NCBI RefSeq assembly: GCF_014199615.1
Contig: NZ_JACHOB010000004.1
Location: forward strand, 62,001-126,000
DNA: 64,000 bases
Reading direction: 5' to 3'
From: Parvularcula dongshanensis
GTDB taxonomy: Bacteria; Pseudomonadota; Alphaproteobacteria; Caulobacterales; Parvularculaceae
The position numbers and the translations under genes were made by a program. Positions 8,313 to 17,736 of this stretch are shown piece by piece (the stretch's first letter is position 1; every line of letters starts with the position of its first letter). Below the pieces are notes generated by a model. It saw only the letters and a program-made list of their open reading frames with translations, had not been told where the DNA came from and did not search any database.

Positions 8313-9926
8313 CTACTCGTAAGAGTACAGCGTGAAGCGCTGGACCGAGAAGCTGTCCGGCGGCAGGCGGACATGCCGCCCCTGGTGGGTCTGATCGCCG
8401 TTCATCCACCGGCCGGGTCGCCACTCGCCGTCGATCACCTCCCCTTCGCGCGCGACTTCGATCCCGCCGTGCCCGCCCTCGGACGGCACGAAGGTCAAGG
8501 TGACGCCCCTGCCCGCCGCAAGGAACTCGCCCTCGCCGAGCGAGATCACGAGCCCGCCATGCGCGGCGATGTCCTGCGTGTCTTTTGGCATCCAAGGATC
8601 GACCATCGTCGCGGTGAAGTCGTAGCCGCCCAGCGCGAACGCCTGCGGCGCTTCGGCCACCGTGCCGTCATAGGCGACTGGTGCCTTGAGCCCGACCATG
8701 CTGCCGTCGCCTTGATGCTCCAAGATCATCGGCGCGAGAGAGCCAAGCACGCGGTAGGCCTCAGCGAGGCTTTCGTTCGGTTCGTCCGTCACGTTCTCGA
8801 TCGAGAACGGGCTGAAGCCGATGGCGCCGAGCGCCCCGACGGCGAAGAAGGCGTCCGCCGCCGCCTCGGCCCTGTCCGTCCTGTTCGCCTCCGGAACGAA
8901 GACCGCGTTGCCGGGCACGTCGTAAGCCGAGACGCGCGAGACGAAGTCCTCGAAGTAGATGTCGGGCGACAGCATGTCGATCGACGGCGCCGCCGCCTGC
9001 CAAACCGCGAAGAGATGCGGCAGCGGTCCGCCGGCGGGGTAGCCGCCCGGGGCCGCGCCAGGCCGCTGAAGCGCCGCGTTGACGTAGAGCGGCAGGTCGT
9101 AGGCCTGAAGCCCTGCCGCAGCGACGTGCTCGACGTAAGAGGCGAGGTGCCAGGCGGTGAAGACCTCCTCGGCCTCGGCGCTCTCGCCGAACACCTCGCG
9201 CCACGATCCCGATGAGGCCCGCCCGGTCTTCTCCCACAACGCCGTCAACGCCTCGCCGGCAGCGCCTTCGCGCAGCTTCGCTGTCAGCGCGTCGGGCACG
9301 GATGCCTGCCAGTCCGCCTCGGCGGCGGCCGAGCGGTCGCGCGCCTCGGGAATCATCCCGACCTCGTTCTCGACCTGCACCATGAGGACCGTCCGATCGC
9401 GGTCCGTCCGTGCGAGGTGGGCCATCAAGGCGCGGAAGGCGCGCGCGTCGGCCTCCCACGACGCCTCGACGTGCGGGCTCAGGATGTCGAGCGGCGCGCC
9501 GTCCGCCTGCCTGGCCCTTACGAAGCGCGCTTGGTCGCGCTTCACCCAGGCGGGCACGTAGGTCGACATCGAGTTCTTCCACGTGCCGAACCAGAGGAGG
9601 ACGAGCCGTATCTCGGCCTCGCGTGCCGCCTCGATCAGGCCGTCCACGGCCGCGAAGTCGAACTCGCCTTCCTCCGGCTCGATCATCTCCCACGAGACGG
9701 GTGCCAGGACCGTGTTCATTCCGAGCGCCCGGAAGCTTTCCCAATGCGGCGCCAGGTAGGAAAGGTCCGAAGCGGTCGAGTTGCCGAGCTCTCCGCCGAG
9801 GATCAGGAACGGCTCGCCATCGACGTGCAGCTGCACCGCGTCGCCCTTGGGCACGAGCTCGGGCAGCGGGGCACGGGCGGCGGTCAGGCTGCCGAGAAGG
9901 AAGGCGGTGAGAAGGAGGAGTCGCAT
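8313..9926 (-). CDS. GH35 family beta-galactosidase-like glycosidase, secreted
   Basis: 537 aa with an N-terminal signal peptide (MRLLLLTAFLLGSLTAARA). The catalytic barrel shows GELGNSTASDLSYLAPHWE and NTVLAPVSWEMIEPEEGEFDF. QVENEVG at 184-190 carries the probable acid/base Glu188, and FVPEANR further on probably carries the nucleophile. The C-terminal part resembles the DUF5597 domain found in this GH35 branch. Enzymes here release terminal beta-galactosyl or similar residues from plant or algal polysaccharide; exact specificity cannot be read. The gene diverges from the CE20-like esterase at 10063, which may share its control region. Confidence 0.88.
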   Translation of the reverse strand: MRLLLLTAFLLGSLTAARAPLPELVPKGDAVQLHVDGEPFLILGGELGNSTASDLSYLAPHWESFRALGMNTVLAPVSWEMIEPEEGEFDFAAVDGLIEAAREAEIRLVLLWFGTWKNSMSTYVPAWVKRDQARFVRARQADGAPLDILSPHVEASWEADARAFRALMAHLARTDRDRTVLMVQVENEVGMIPEARDRSAAAEADWQASVPDALTAKLREGAAGEALTALWEKTGRASSGSWREVFGESAEAEEVFTAWHLASYVEHVAAAGLQAYDLPLYVNAALQRPGAAPGGYPAGGPLPHLFAVWQAAAPSIDMLSPDIYFEDFVSRVSAYDVPGNAVFVPEANRTDRAEAAADAFFAVGALGAIGFSPFSIENVTDEPNESLAEAYRVLGSLAPMILEHQGDGSMVGLKAPVAYDGTVAEAPQAFALGGYDFTATMVDPWMPKDTQDIAAHGGLVISLGEGEFLAAGRGVTLTFVPSEGGHGGIEVAREGEVIDGEWRPGRWMNGDQTHQGRHVRLPPDSFSVQRFTLYSYE

Positions 9927-10062
9927 TTCGCGAGCCTACCCTATCGTGGCGAAGCGCCTACCCTTCGGTAACAGCAGCACCCCCGGCTTTGGTTTTGGCT
10001 TTGCAGGGCGTAGGCCCGCCGCATCAGTCAGTTGAGCCCGTCAGGGCCGCAGGGAGGACTCC

Positions 10063-11991
10063 ATTCGTCACGCTCTTTCGCTCCTCGCCACCGCCTCGCT
10101 CCTTCCCGCAGCCGCCCTCGCGCAGCCGGCCCTTGACGGTCCCATGACCGACCACGCCGTCCTGCAGCGCGGCGCACCGATCGTGCTCACCGGCCAGGCC
10201 GAAGGCGCAGTGACCGTTACGCTCGGAGACGAGACCGCGGAGGCGGAGACGGGCGGCGAGGGGACCTTCGAGGTCGAACTGCCTGCGATGGAGGCGGGCG
10301 GGCCCTACACCCTGACGGTGCAGAGCGAGGACGGCACGCTCACGGTCGAGGACGTGCTGATCGGCGACGTCTACCTCTGCTCGGGGCAGTCCAACATGGA
10401 GTTCCCGGTCAGCCGGGCCCTCAACCCCGACTTCGAGATCGGCCGCGACCACTCCGACCAGGTCCGCCTCCTCTCGATCCCGCACGTCCACGATGCGGCG
10501 CCGCAAGAGGCGCTGCCCGACGGCACGGCCTGGCAGGCGGCTTCCGCCGAGACCGTGCCCGACTTCTCGGCGGTCTGCTACTTCACCGCCCGGAACCTGC
10601 GCGAGGCGTCTGAGTCGCCGGTGCCGATGGGCCTGATCGACGCCTCCTGGGGCGGCTCGCAGATCGAGGCTTGGATCCCGACCGAAGGGCTCGAAGAGGT
10701 GGGCGGCTTCGACCGCGAGCTCGAGCTCCTCGCCCAATACGCCGAGGACCCGGACGCAGCGAAGCTCGCCTTCGGCGGTCCCTGGGAAGAGTGGTGGCGA
10801 GAGAACTACGACGGCACCGAGCCTTGGGAAGGCGGCCCGCAGGACGAGGGCTACAAGGACGTGCCCGAAGGCGAGTTCCGCGACTGGAAGACCTATGACG
10901 ACCCCGCCGCGAAGGGCCATCTCGGCCGTGCCTGGTACGCCAAGACCTTCGAGCTGACCGAGGAGCAGGCGCAGCAGGGCGCGGAGCTCGCGCTCGGCAT
11001 GTTCGACGACATCGACGCGACCTGGCTCAACGGCGAGTTCGTCGGCTCGACCTTCAGCTGGTCGGACCCCCGCACCTACATGCTGCCCGAAGGCCGCCTT
11101 CGGGCGGGCGAGAACACCCTCGTCATCAACGTCGTCAACACCTACGGCCAGGGCGGCATGCTCGGGCCGAGAGAGGACGTCGAGCTGACCCTGTCGGATG
11201 GCGAGACCGTGCCGCTCGGCGACGGATGGCGCTACGACATCGTCGAGAAACGGGTGCCGGGCGGGCCGTCCGCACCGTGGGAGTCGGTCTCCGGCTACAG
11301 CACGATTCACAACGGCATGGTGGCGCCGCTCGGGAACATCGAGCTCGCCGGTGCGCTCTGGTATCAGGGCGAGAGCAACGCCGACCACGCCGAGACCTAC
11401 GAGGCGCTGCTCGAGCAGCTCGTCGCCACCTGGCGCGCGCAGTTCACGCAGGACCTGCCGGTCGCCGTCATCCAGCTGCCGGGCTACGGCGCGCTGCCCG
11501 CCAGCCCGACCGAGTCCGGCTGGTCCGTGGTCCGAGAGGCCGAGCGGCAGGTCGCGCTGGACGATGAGGACGTCGGCCTCGTCGTCGCGATCGACGCGGG
11601 CACACGCACGGACATTCATCCGCCCATCAAGCAGCTCGTCGCCGAGCGTACCGCCGCCGTGCTCACCGCGCTCGCAGCGGGCGACGAAGCGGCCGCCGAC
11701 GGCTTCCCGCCGGAAGACGCCACGCGCCAGGGTGACGTCGTGCTCGTCGCCATGCCGACGGACGACCTCAAGGCGATCAGCGCGCCCGGCCCCATCGCCT
11801 TCGAGCTTTGCGGCGAGGACGGCGCGTGCACCTTCGCCGACGCGGTGCTCGACGGCGACCGGATCGCGGTCGTCGCCAGCGGCGTCCAGAACCCGGTCGA
11901 GGTCCGCTACTGCCAGGGCGACGCGCCGATCTGCAACCTCTACACCGGCGACGACACGCCCGTGGCGCCCTTCCGGCTTAAGGTCGAGTGA
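10063..11991 (+). CDS. Sialate O-acetylesterase-like / CE20-type carbohydrate esterase
   Basis: SGNH esterase of about 642 aa. SGQSNMEFP holds the nucleophile (Ser110 with this start). YQGESNA and, near the end, DIHPPIK supply the other conserved blocks; the His is the probable catalytic base. A jelly-roll-like segment (YAKTFELTEEQ...TWLNGEFVGS) is inserted in the middle, as in XacXaeA-type xylan acetylesterases. The first ATG, at 10144, would cut off the signal peptide. In frame upstream lie RHALSLLATASLLPAAALAQ codons, and the only candidate start before the stop at 10033 is ATT at 10063, with GGGAGG 6 bases ahead. So either a rare ATT start or a base error. It probably deacetylates glycans in the periplasm. 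Confidence 0.85.
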   Translation: MRHALSLLATASLLPAAALAQPALDGPMTDHAVLQRGAPIVLTGQAEGAVTVTLGDETAEAETGGEGTFEVELPAMEAGGPYTLTVQSEDGTLTVEDVLIGDVYLCSGQSNMEFPVSRALNPDFEIGRDHSDQVRLLSIPHVHDAAPQEALPDGTAWQAASAETVPDFSAVCYFTARNLREASESPVPMGLIDASWGGSQIEAWIPTEGLEEVGGFDRELELLAQYAEDPDAAKLAFGGPWEEWWRENYDGTEPWEGGPQDEGYKDVPEGEFRDWKTYDDPAAKGHLGRAWYAKTFELTEEQAQQGAELALGMFDDIDATWLNGEFVGSTFSWSDPRTYMLPEGRLRAGENTLVINVVNTYGQGGMLGPREDVELTLSDGETVPLGDGWRYDIVEKRVPGGPSAPWESVSGYSTIHNGMVAPLGNIELAGALWYQGESNADHAETYEALLEQLVATWRAQFTQDLPVAVIQLPGYGALPASPTESGWSVVREAERQVALDDEDVGLVVAIDAGTRTDIHPPIKQLVAERTAAVLTALAAGDEAAADGFPPEDATRQGDVVLVAMPTDDLKAISAPGPIAFELCGEDGACTFADAVLDGDRIAVVASGVQNPVEVRYCQGDAPICNLYTGDDTPVAPFRLKVE

Positions 11992-11996
11992 GCCGC

Positions 11997-12037
11997 CGTC
12001 GCGGCGAACGGAAACCGGTGCTCCGTTCGCCGCGACG
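11997..12037. terminator. Perfect 16-bp hairpin between convergent genes
   Basis: The arm at 11997-12012 (CGTCGCGGCGAACGGA) is matched exactly by 12022-12037 around a 9-base loop. It lies between the esterase stop and the mntH stop and can fold on either transcript. No T-run follows, so intrinsic termination would be inefficient. Confidence 0.55.
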
Positions 12038-12045
12038 ACGAACGG

Positions 12046-13389
12046 CTAGAGGACGAAGTCGACGAGCAGCTTGAGGTTCAGGACTACGATCACCGCGGCG
12101 ACGAGCCAGGCGAGCCCTTGCAGCCAGCGGGGGTTCGCGAAGGCGCCCATCTTCGCTCTGTCCGAGGTGAACTGGACCAGCGGGATCACCGCGAAGGGCA
12201 GCTGTAGGCTGAGGACGACCTGGCTCAGGACGAGGAGCTTCGCCGTCCCGCTCTCCCCGTACAGCGCCGCGACGATCACCGCCGGAACGATGGCGATCCC
12301 GCGCGTGATGAGGCGGCGCAGCCAGGGCTTGAGCCGCAGGTTCAAGAACCCCTCCATCACGATCTGCCCTGCCAGCGTCGCGGTCACCGTCGAGTTCTGG
12401 CCCGAGGCGAGGAGCGCGACGGCGAAGAAGGTACTCGCCGCCGCGACCCCGAGCGTCGGCGCGAGCAGTTGATAGGCGTCCTGAATCTCCGCGACTTCCG
12501 TCTGGCCGGTCGTGTGGAAGGCCGAAGCCGATAGGATCAGGATCGCCGCGTTGACGAAGAGTGCGAGGCTCAGCGCGATGGTGCTGTCTATCGTCGCGAA
12601 GCGGACCGCCTCGCGGCGCCCTTCGTCGGTCCGCGCATAGTCCCGGGTCTGCACTACGGCGGAGTGAAGGTAGAGGTTGTGGGGCATGACCGTCGCCCCG
12701 AGGATGCCGATCGCGATGTAGAGCATGGCCGGGTTGGTCACGATCTCCGGCCGCGGCACGAAGCCCGCGGCGACCGCGCCTAGGTCCGGCCGGGCCACGG
12801 CCAGCTCGAACAAGAAGCACAGGCTGATGATGACTAGGAGAGAGACCACGAAGGCTTCGATCCGCCGGAAGCCGTAGCGCTGCAGGGCCAGGATCAAGAA
12901 GACGTCGAAGCCCGTCAGGAGCACGCCCCAGACTAAAGGCAGGCCGAAGAGAAGGTTCAGCGCGATCGCCGTCCCGATCACCTCGGCGAGGTCGCAAGCC
13001 ACGATGGCAAGCTCGCAAAGCACCCAAAGCGAGAACGACACCGGCCGGGGGTAGGCGTCGCGGCAGGCGCTCGCGAGGTCCCGCCCCGCGACGATGCCGA
13101 GCTTGGCGGCCAGCGCCTGAAGCACGATCGCCATCAGGTTCGACAAAAGGATGACCGAAAGCAGCGTGTAGCCGAAGGCCGAGCCGCCCGCGAGGTCGGT
13201 GGCCCAGTTGCCGGGGTCCATATAGCCGACCGCGACGAGGTAGCCGGGGCCTGCGAAGGCGAAGAGCCGTCGCCAGAACGAGGCCCCGGCCGGCACCCGG
13301 ACGCTGCGCGCCACCTCGGGCAGGCTCTCCTGCCCCGGCAGACGCCAGCCCAACCGGTTCGGCAGCGTGCTGCCGCCCTCCTCGCTCAT
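12046..13389 (-). CDS. mntH: Nramp family divalent metal transporter
   Basis: About 447 aa integral membrane protein. [11 protein letters not shown] in the first helix and [14 protein letters not shown] in the sixth are the DPGN and MPHN metal-binding motifs of proton-coupled Mn(II)/Fe(II) importers. The rest is about eleven hydrophobic helices. A TTG start at 13425 is too close to its GGAGG, so I prefer the ATG at 13389 after GAGGTGAGA. The PepSY protein gene lies 66 bases upstream on the same strand, so the two may be co-transcribed as a metal-acquisition unit. No metal riboswitch or clear regulator site was recognised right before it. Confidence 0.93.
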   Translation of the reverse strand: MSEEGGSTLPNRLGWRLPGQESLPEVARSVRVPAGASFWRRLFAFAGPGYLVAVGYMDPGNWATDLAGGSAFGYTLLSVILLSNLMAIVLQALAAKLGIVAGRDLASACRDAYPRPVSFSLWVLCELAIVACDLAEVIGTAIALNLLFGLPLVWGVLLTGFDVFLILALQRYGFRRIEAFVVSLLVIISLCFLFELAVARPDLGAVAAGFVPRPEIVTNPAMLYIAIGILGATVMPHNLYLHSAVVQTRDYARTDEGRREAVRFATIDSTIALSLALFVNAAILILSASAFHTTGQTEVAEIQDAYQLLAPTLGVAAASTFFAVALLASGQNSTVTATLAGQIVMEGFLNLRLKPWLRRLITRGIAIVPAVIVAALYGESGTAKLLVLSQVVLSLQLPFAVIPLVQFTSDRAKMGAFANPRWLQGLAWLVAAVIVVLNLKLLVDFVL

Positions 13390-13455
13390 TCTCACCTCGG
13401 TGCTGCGTCCCCCGATGGGAATCAACGCCCTCCTAAGCAGGGCGGTTCCCCGCTG

Positions 13456-14604
13456 TCATCGCTTGGCGGGCACCAACCGTCGCCAAGCGAGCGCGAAACC
13501 CGTCCAAACCAGGAAGCAGGCGCCGATCGAAGAGAGCCCGGCGACCGTCGATCCGATGAGGCCGAAGGCCTCGCCCGTATGTCCGAAGCGGACGAAGGTC
13601 CGGGCCCGGCCGGCAGGGGTCGGGTCGTAGCCCTCCTCCGAAACGATGGTGCCGTCCGCCCGGTCCACGCGAACCGTCCGGCGCTGCTGCGGTAGCGTCC
13701 GGTCTCCGGTATGGACGGTGAACTCCGCGATGCGGGTCTGCGCGCCGGCGGGCGGGACGGACAGATCGATCGCCGTCCAGCGGCTCGACGCCGCGCGAAC
13801 GACCTCGGCCGCCTCCTCGAGGCTGACCAGCGGACCCGCCTGAGGCAGCGAAGTCTCGCCCCCGCCGCCCGCCCGCGGCGGCCCGCCCCGCTGCGGGGGC
13901 GTCTCCCCGAACGCGGCGTAGAGCGCGTTGTTCGCCCAGGGGTAGGACATGACGACGCCGGTCGTGACGATGACGAAGAGGGGCACGAGGCTCCAGAAGC
14001 CGAAGACGTGGTGCCAGTTGTAGTCCCGCGCCCGACCGTCCGGCGCGCCCTTCTGGAACGCGACCTGCCGCCGGATCAGCGGCCAGCGCAGCGTGCGGGG
14101 CAGCCAGAGGACGAGGCCGCTGACGATCAGGAACAAGAAGGCGAGGTTCGCCGCCCCCGTGAGCGCCCGGCCGACGTCGCGCCCTTCCCCTTCGAGGCCG
14201 AACCAGCGGTGAAGCCGCGCGACCTGAGAGAAGAAGCTCTCCATACCGCTCAACGAACTCTCGATCGTCTCGCCCGTGTAAGGATCGATCAGCCGCGGCT
14301 CCACGCCTCGGCCCTGCACCAGGAACGCGCCCTCCGCCCGTGTCGGCAGGCGCAAGCCCACGGGCCTCTCGCCCGCCACGCCTTGCGCGACCGCGTCGAG
14401 CGGAACGCGCTCCGCCCCCGTCGGCGCCTCCACCCTCACCGCGTCGGCGGCCGCGCGCAGCATCGCGTGCTCGTAGGTGAGAAGCACGCCCGTCGCCGAC
14501 ATGAAGAGGACGATTACGCCGCAGAGGACGCCGGCGGCGAGGTGCAGCCAGAACAAGATCCGGCGCAGCGGCGTCGCGGCGTTCTTGCCGATCAGGGGCT
14601 TCAT
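13456..14604 (-). CDS. PepSY-associated membrane protein (PiuB-like)
   Basis: About 382 aa. It has four or more membrane helices: RILFWLHLAAGVLCGVIVLFMSATGVLLTYEH near the N-terminus, LAFLFLIVSGLVLWL, WSLVPLFVIVTTGVVMSYPW, and a C-terminal SSIGACFLVWTGFALAW. PepSY-type periplasmic segments lie between them (LIDPYTGETI; VRVDRADGTIVSEEGY). HW and H pairs in the helices could ligate haem. Relatives are iron-regulated and have been linked to reductive release of iron from siderophores. The ATG at 14604 follows GGGGGG; an earlier in-frame start at 14676 lacks a ribosome site. Confidence 0.85.
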   Translation of the reverse strand: MKPLIGKNAATPLRRILFWLHLAAGVLCGVIVLFMSATGVLLTYEHAMLRAAADAVRVEAPTGAERVPLDAVAQGVAGERPVGLRLPTRAEGAFLVQGRGVEPRLIDPYTGETIESSLSGMESFFSQVARLHRWFGLEGEGRDVGRALTGAANLAFLFLIVSGLVLWLPRTLRWPLIRRQVAFQKGAPDGRARDYNWHHVFGFWSLVPLFVIVTTGVVMSYPWANNALYAAFGETPPQRGGPPRAGGGGETSLPQAGPLVSLEEAAEVVRAASSRWTAIDLSVPPAGAQTRIAEFTVHTGDRTLPQQRRTVRVDRADGTIVSEEGYDPTPAGRARTFVRFGHTGEAFGLIGSTVAGLSSIGACFLVWTGFALAWRRLVPAKR

Positions 14605-14715
14605 CGGCCGCCCCCCGTCGGCTGGTTCGGGCAGTCGGCGGTAAGGCCGGGACGCAGCATGGTTCCCCCTGAGCAAGCGAAGCTAGTCACCGCTATGCCC
14701 CAGCCTCACCTTTTC

Positions 14716-14735
14716 TGCAACTCATTCTCATACTC
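14716..14735 (-). promoter_or_regulatory. Candidate Fur-type iron box
   Basis: The minus strand reads GAGTATGAGAATGAGTTGCA, resembling alternating GAGAAT/TGCA Fur-box half-sites. It lies about 110 bases upstream of the PepSY gene start. The match is only by eye; the neighbouring metal genes make it plausible. Confidence 0.3.
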
Positions 14736-14827
14736 ACCATTCTATCTCGACCGGCAAGACGGCGCGTCGCAAGGGAAGCACGATGCTGCCAGTGCCGTTT
14801 CGGGCAGGGCACCGCGGGAGAGAAAGC

Positions 14828-15724
14828 ATGACCGACACAGTCCTCCTGGCCGGCGGCAGCGGCGATCTGGGCGGCCGCATCGCAAAGGCGCTCGCCAGAC
14901 GTGGTGCCAGGGTCAAGGCGTTGGTCCGTCCTGCGACGGACGCCGCGAAGGTCGAAGCGCTGCGCTCGATGGGCGCCGAGCCCGTCGAAGCGGCGTTCGA
15001 GGACGTGGCCGCCGTGCGCACGGCCTGCGAGGGCGCGGACTGCGTCGTCTCCGCGCTCAACGGCCTGCGCCCCGTCGTCATCGGCGCGCAGACGGCGCTG
15101 CTCGACGCCGCCGTCGCAGCGGGCGTGCCGCGCTTCGTCCCGTCGGACTTCTCGCTCGACTTCACGAAGACCGCGCCGGGGACGAACCGCAACCTCGACC
15201 TTCGGCGCGAGTTCATGAGCATCCTCGACGCCCGAGAGGTCCGCGCGACCTCGATCCTGAACGGCGGCTTCGCGAGCCTCCTCGCTGGGCAAGCGCCCCT
15301 CATCCAACACAAGATCCGCCGCGTCCTCTACTGGGGCAGCCCCGAGCAGAAGCTCGACTTCACGACGATGGACGACACTGCGGACTTCACGGCCGCCGCC
15401 GCGCTCGACCCGGAGGCGCCTCGCATCTTGCGCATAGCCGGCTCTGAAGTCTCGGCCCGCGACCTTGCCCGGACCATGACCGAGCTGACCGGCGAAGAGT
15501 ACGGCACGCTCTGGGCGGGTTCCCTCGGCATGCTGCGCGGCATGATCCGGATCGCAAAGGCGGTCTCTCCGGACGAGGACGCCGTCTTCCCCGCCTGGCA
15601 GGGCATGCAGTACATGGCGAACATGTTCTCGGGGCACGGAAAGCTCTCGCCCCTCGACAACGACCGCTACCAAGGCATCGGCTGGACGCCGGTCACGGAC
15701 GTCCTCGCAGGCACCGTTTCTTAG
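14828..15724 (+). CDS. NmrA-like NAD(P)-binding reductase
   Basis: About 298 aa. LLAGGSGDLGGRIAKALARRG is a Rossmann GGxGxxG nucleotide-binding turn, and RPATD after VKALV is an NADP-type specificity loop. FVPSDFSLDFTK and the later MDDTADFTA segments match NmrA/isoflavone-reductase-like proteins (PF05368/PF13460). Members are redox-sensing regulators or small-molecule reductases; which applies here cannot be told. I used the ATG at 14828 after GGGAGAGAAAGC. The gene converges on the Hsp70-like gene and the two stop codons overlap. Confidence 0.85.
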   Translation: MTDTVLLAGGSGDLGGRIAKALARRGARVKALVRPATDAAKVEALRSMGAEPVEAAFEDVAAVRTACEGADCVVSALNGLRPVVIGAQTALLDAAVAAGVPRFVPSDFSLDFTKTAPGTNRNLDLRREFMSILDAREVRATSILNGGFASLLAGQAPLIQHKIRRVLYWGSPEQKLDFTTMDDTADFTAAAALDPEAPRILRIAGSEVSARDLARTMTELTGEEYGTLWAGSLGMLRGMIRIAKAVSPDEDAVFPAWQGMQYMANMFSGHGKLSPLDNDRYQGIGWTPVTDVLAGTVS

Positions 15725-17736
15725 ACGCCGTCCTCGCCGTGAAGCAGGACGCGCGCCCGCCGCGTCTGCTGCGCGACGGAGGCCGACACGGCGGCCTGCA
15801 CCTGGGTCAGGATGCTGTCGCGCGCCTTGTCGATCGAGCCCGAAAGCTCCTTCTCGACCCGGGCGCGTACGCGCGCGTCGAAGAGCTGCTCCCGCCCCGG
15901 CAAACGGTCCGGCAGGCGCCGCGCGAAGGCGGGCACATCGATGCGCGACAGCCAGGCCCTCAGGGGTTTGCCCCCCACCGCCACGGCCGCCGCGAGCGCC
16001 CCGGTCGTGATCGGGATGAACCCGAAATGCGCGTCGATCGCGATCGTGACCGCGAAGGCGAGGGCCAGGAGCGCCGCGCCGATCACCTGCTCGAAGGGCA
16101 GATCGAGGCTCGACGCGGAGAAGCGGAAGACCGCGGGGTCGATCGCCTCGCCGAGGCTGAGCTGGATGTCGCGAGAGATGTCGAAGGCCGCGTGCAGCCG
16201 GTCGAGCTCGCGGTCGAGGTCGGGCTTCACCTCGTCGCGCCACCAGCCGTTGATCTCGTCGACGAAGAAGTCCGTGCCCTCCTTGGACGCCAGCCACTCC
16301 GCCGTGCGAAGCTCGATCTCGCGCCGGACCTCGCGGCCCGTCCTGAACGCGCCGTCCTTCCAGCGCCCCAGCACCGGCTCGACGAAGCGGTCGAAGATGA
16401 CGACGGCCAGCGCGGCGGCCAGGCGATCCCGCAGCGGATCGAACCGCTCGTCCATCAGCGCGGGCAGCCGCTCCCGCGTCAGCTCGCGCACGGCCTTGGC
16501 GAAGCGCTCGACGCCCTCGCGCCTGCGGCTCCACCGGGCGAGGCCGCGGCTGACCATGTGCGAGGGCTCGGGGTCGCGTAAGACCGGCGTGTCGCCCGGG
16601 CCGTGGGCGAAGACGCGCTGCGCGATCTCCTCGGTGAACGGCATGCGCGAGGCGCCCCCGGCGAGGAGCACGCGGCCATAGCCGCTCCCCCGCCGCGCGA
16701 TCGCCTCTTTGAGCGCGGTCAGGGCGGCGGTGTAGATGCCTTCCCAGGAAAGCCCCGAGAGCGCCTGTGGGTCGAGGCCGAGCTCGGGCGTCGGGTTCAG
16801 CGGCCGGTCATAGGCCGCGTGCCTGTACCGGGCGAACCGCTCGCCGGTCACATCCAGGGTCAGGCTGCGCCGCTTGCCGCCCTCGAAGAAGGTCTGAAGC
16901 GGCGCCCCGCTGACCGCCTCTTGGTCGTCCGTGGGCGCGTCGATGAAGTACTGCTCCTTCGTGCGCCGCGCGTAGTAGAGCCAGAGATCGCGGTAGTGCG
17001 GATTGAGCTCCAGGAACCGCCGCGCGTCGCTCCGGTCCGCAAGGGCGCCTTCGAGCACCTGCCGGTCGAAGAAGCTCGCGCCGAGGTCGAGGCCCGCATC
17101 GAAGAGCGGCGAAGCCTTCAGCTCCGGCGCGATCAGCGACATGTCGAGGGTCGAGGAGCCGATGTCGATGACGAGGATGTTCTCGCGCCGCGCCTCCAAG
17201 GTCAGCGGCGAGTTCGGGTTCTCGATCGCCTGCAAGAGCGCCGCGCGGCTCTCAGGAACCACCGAGACCTCCGCCTGCCCCATGGGCGTGCCCGCGAGGC
17301 TCTTGCGCAGAAGTTCGGCGTAGGCGCGGGCGTCGTCCTCCGCCGACCAGCTCGAGGGGCACCCGACCGCGACCGAACACCCCGCCCAGCCTTCGGGCGG
17401 CGCGGGCGTGAACGCGACCTCCTCCAACATGGTGCGGAAGAAGTCCGCGACGTCCCGGCTCGCCTCGCCCAAGTCGCGGGGCCGCGTCTTGAAGGCGGCG
17501 CGCAAGGTCGCGTCGCCCGACGCCTGCGCCTTGCTCGCCTCTCTGATCGCCCGGCCGCCGACGACCAGCTGCTCGGTCCCGTCGCGCTTCACCCGCGCGA
17601 GCGCCGTCGGCTGGATCGACTGGCCCTGGACCTCGAGGTTGGCGGGCGAGGCGAAGCGCTCGGACTCCCGCCCACTGGCCAAGGCGATGGCGGTGTCGGC
17701 GTGGCCGAGGTCGAACCCTAGGTGGTGGTTGGCCAT
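15721..17736 (-). CDS. Hsp70-like ATPase with membrane-inserting helical tail
   Basis: 671 aa. The first about 400 residues are an actin/Hsp70-fold ATPase: phosphate-1 loop GFDLGHADTA at 7-16, phosphate-2 loop VIDIGSSTLD at 189-198, and adenosine motif LLAGGASRMP at 357-366. There is no Hsp70 substrate-binding beta-sandwich or EEVD-type end. Instead residues about 410-550 are charged and helical, about 551-590 form a hydrophobic hairpin (IGAALLALAFAVTIAI; ITTGALAAAVAVGG), and an amphipathic tail follows. This resembles the helical stalk and membrane paddle of bacterial dynamin-like proteins in arrangement only. It is coupled (TGATG) to an upstream two-helix membrane protein. I do not recognise the system; a membrane-anchored chaperone or remodelling role is inference. 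Confidence 0.8.
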   Translation of the reverse strand: MANHHLGFDLGHADTAIALASGRESERFASPANLEVQGQSIQPTALARVKRDGTEQLVVGGRAIREASKAQASGDATLRAAFKTRPRDLGEASRDVADFFRTMLEEVAFTPAPPEGWAGCSVAVGCPSSWSAEDDARAYAELLRKSLAGTPMGQAEVSVVPESRAALLQAIENPNSPLTLEARRENILVIDIGSSTLDMSLIAPELKASPLFDAGLDLGASFFDRQVLEGALADRSDARRFLELNPHYRDLWLYYARRTKEQYFIDAPTDDQEAVSGAPLQTFFEGGKRRSLTLDVTGERFARYRHAAYDRPLNPTPELGLDPQALSGLSWEGIYTAALTALKEAIARRGSGYGRVLLAGGASRMPFTEEIAQRVFAHGPGDTPVLRDPEPSHMVSRGLARWSRRREGVERFAKAVRELTRERLPALMDERFDPLRDRLAAALAVVIFDRFVEPVLGRWKDGAFRTGREVRREIELRTAEWLASKEGTDFFVDEINGWWRDEVKPDLDRELDRLHAAFDISRDIQLSLGEAIDPAVFRFSASSLDLPFEQVIGAALLALAFAVTIAIDAHFGFIPITTGALAAAVAVGGKPLRAWLSRIDVPAFARRLPDRLPGREQLFDARVRARVEKELSGSIDKARDSILTQVQAAVSASVAQQTRRARVLLHGEDGV

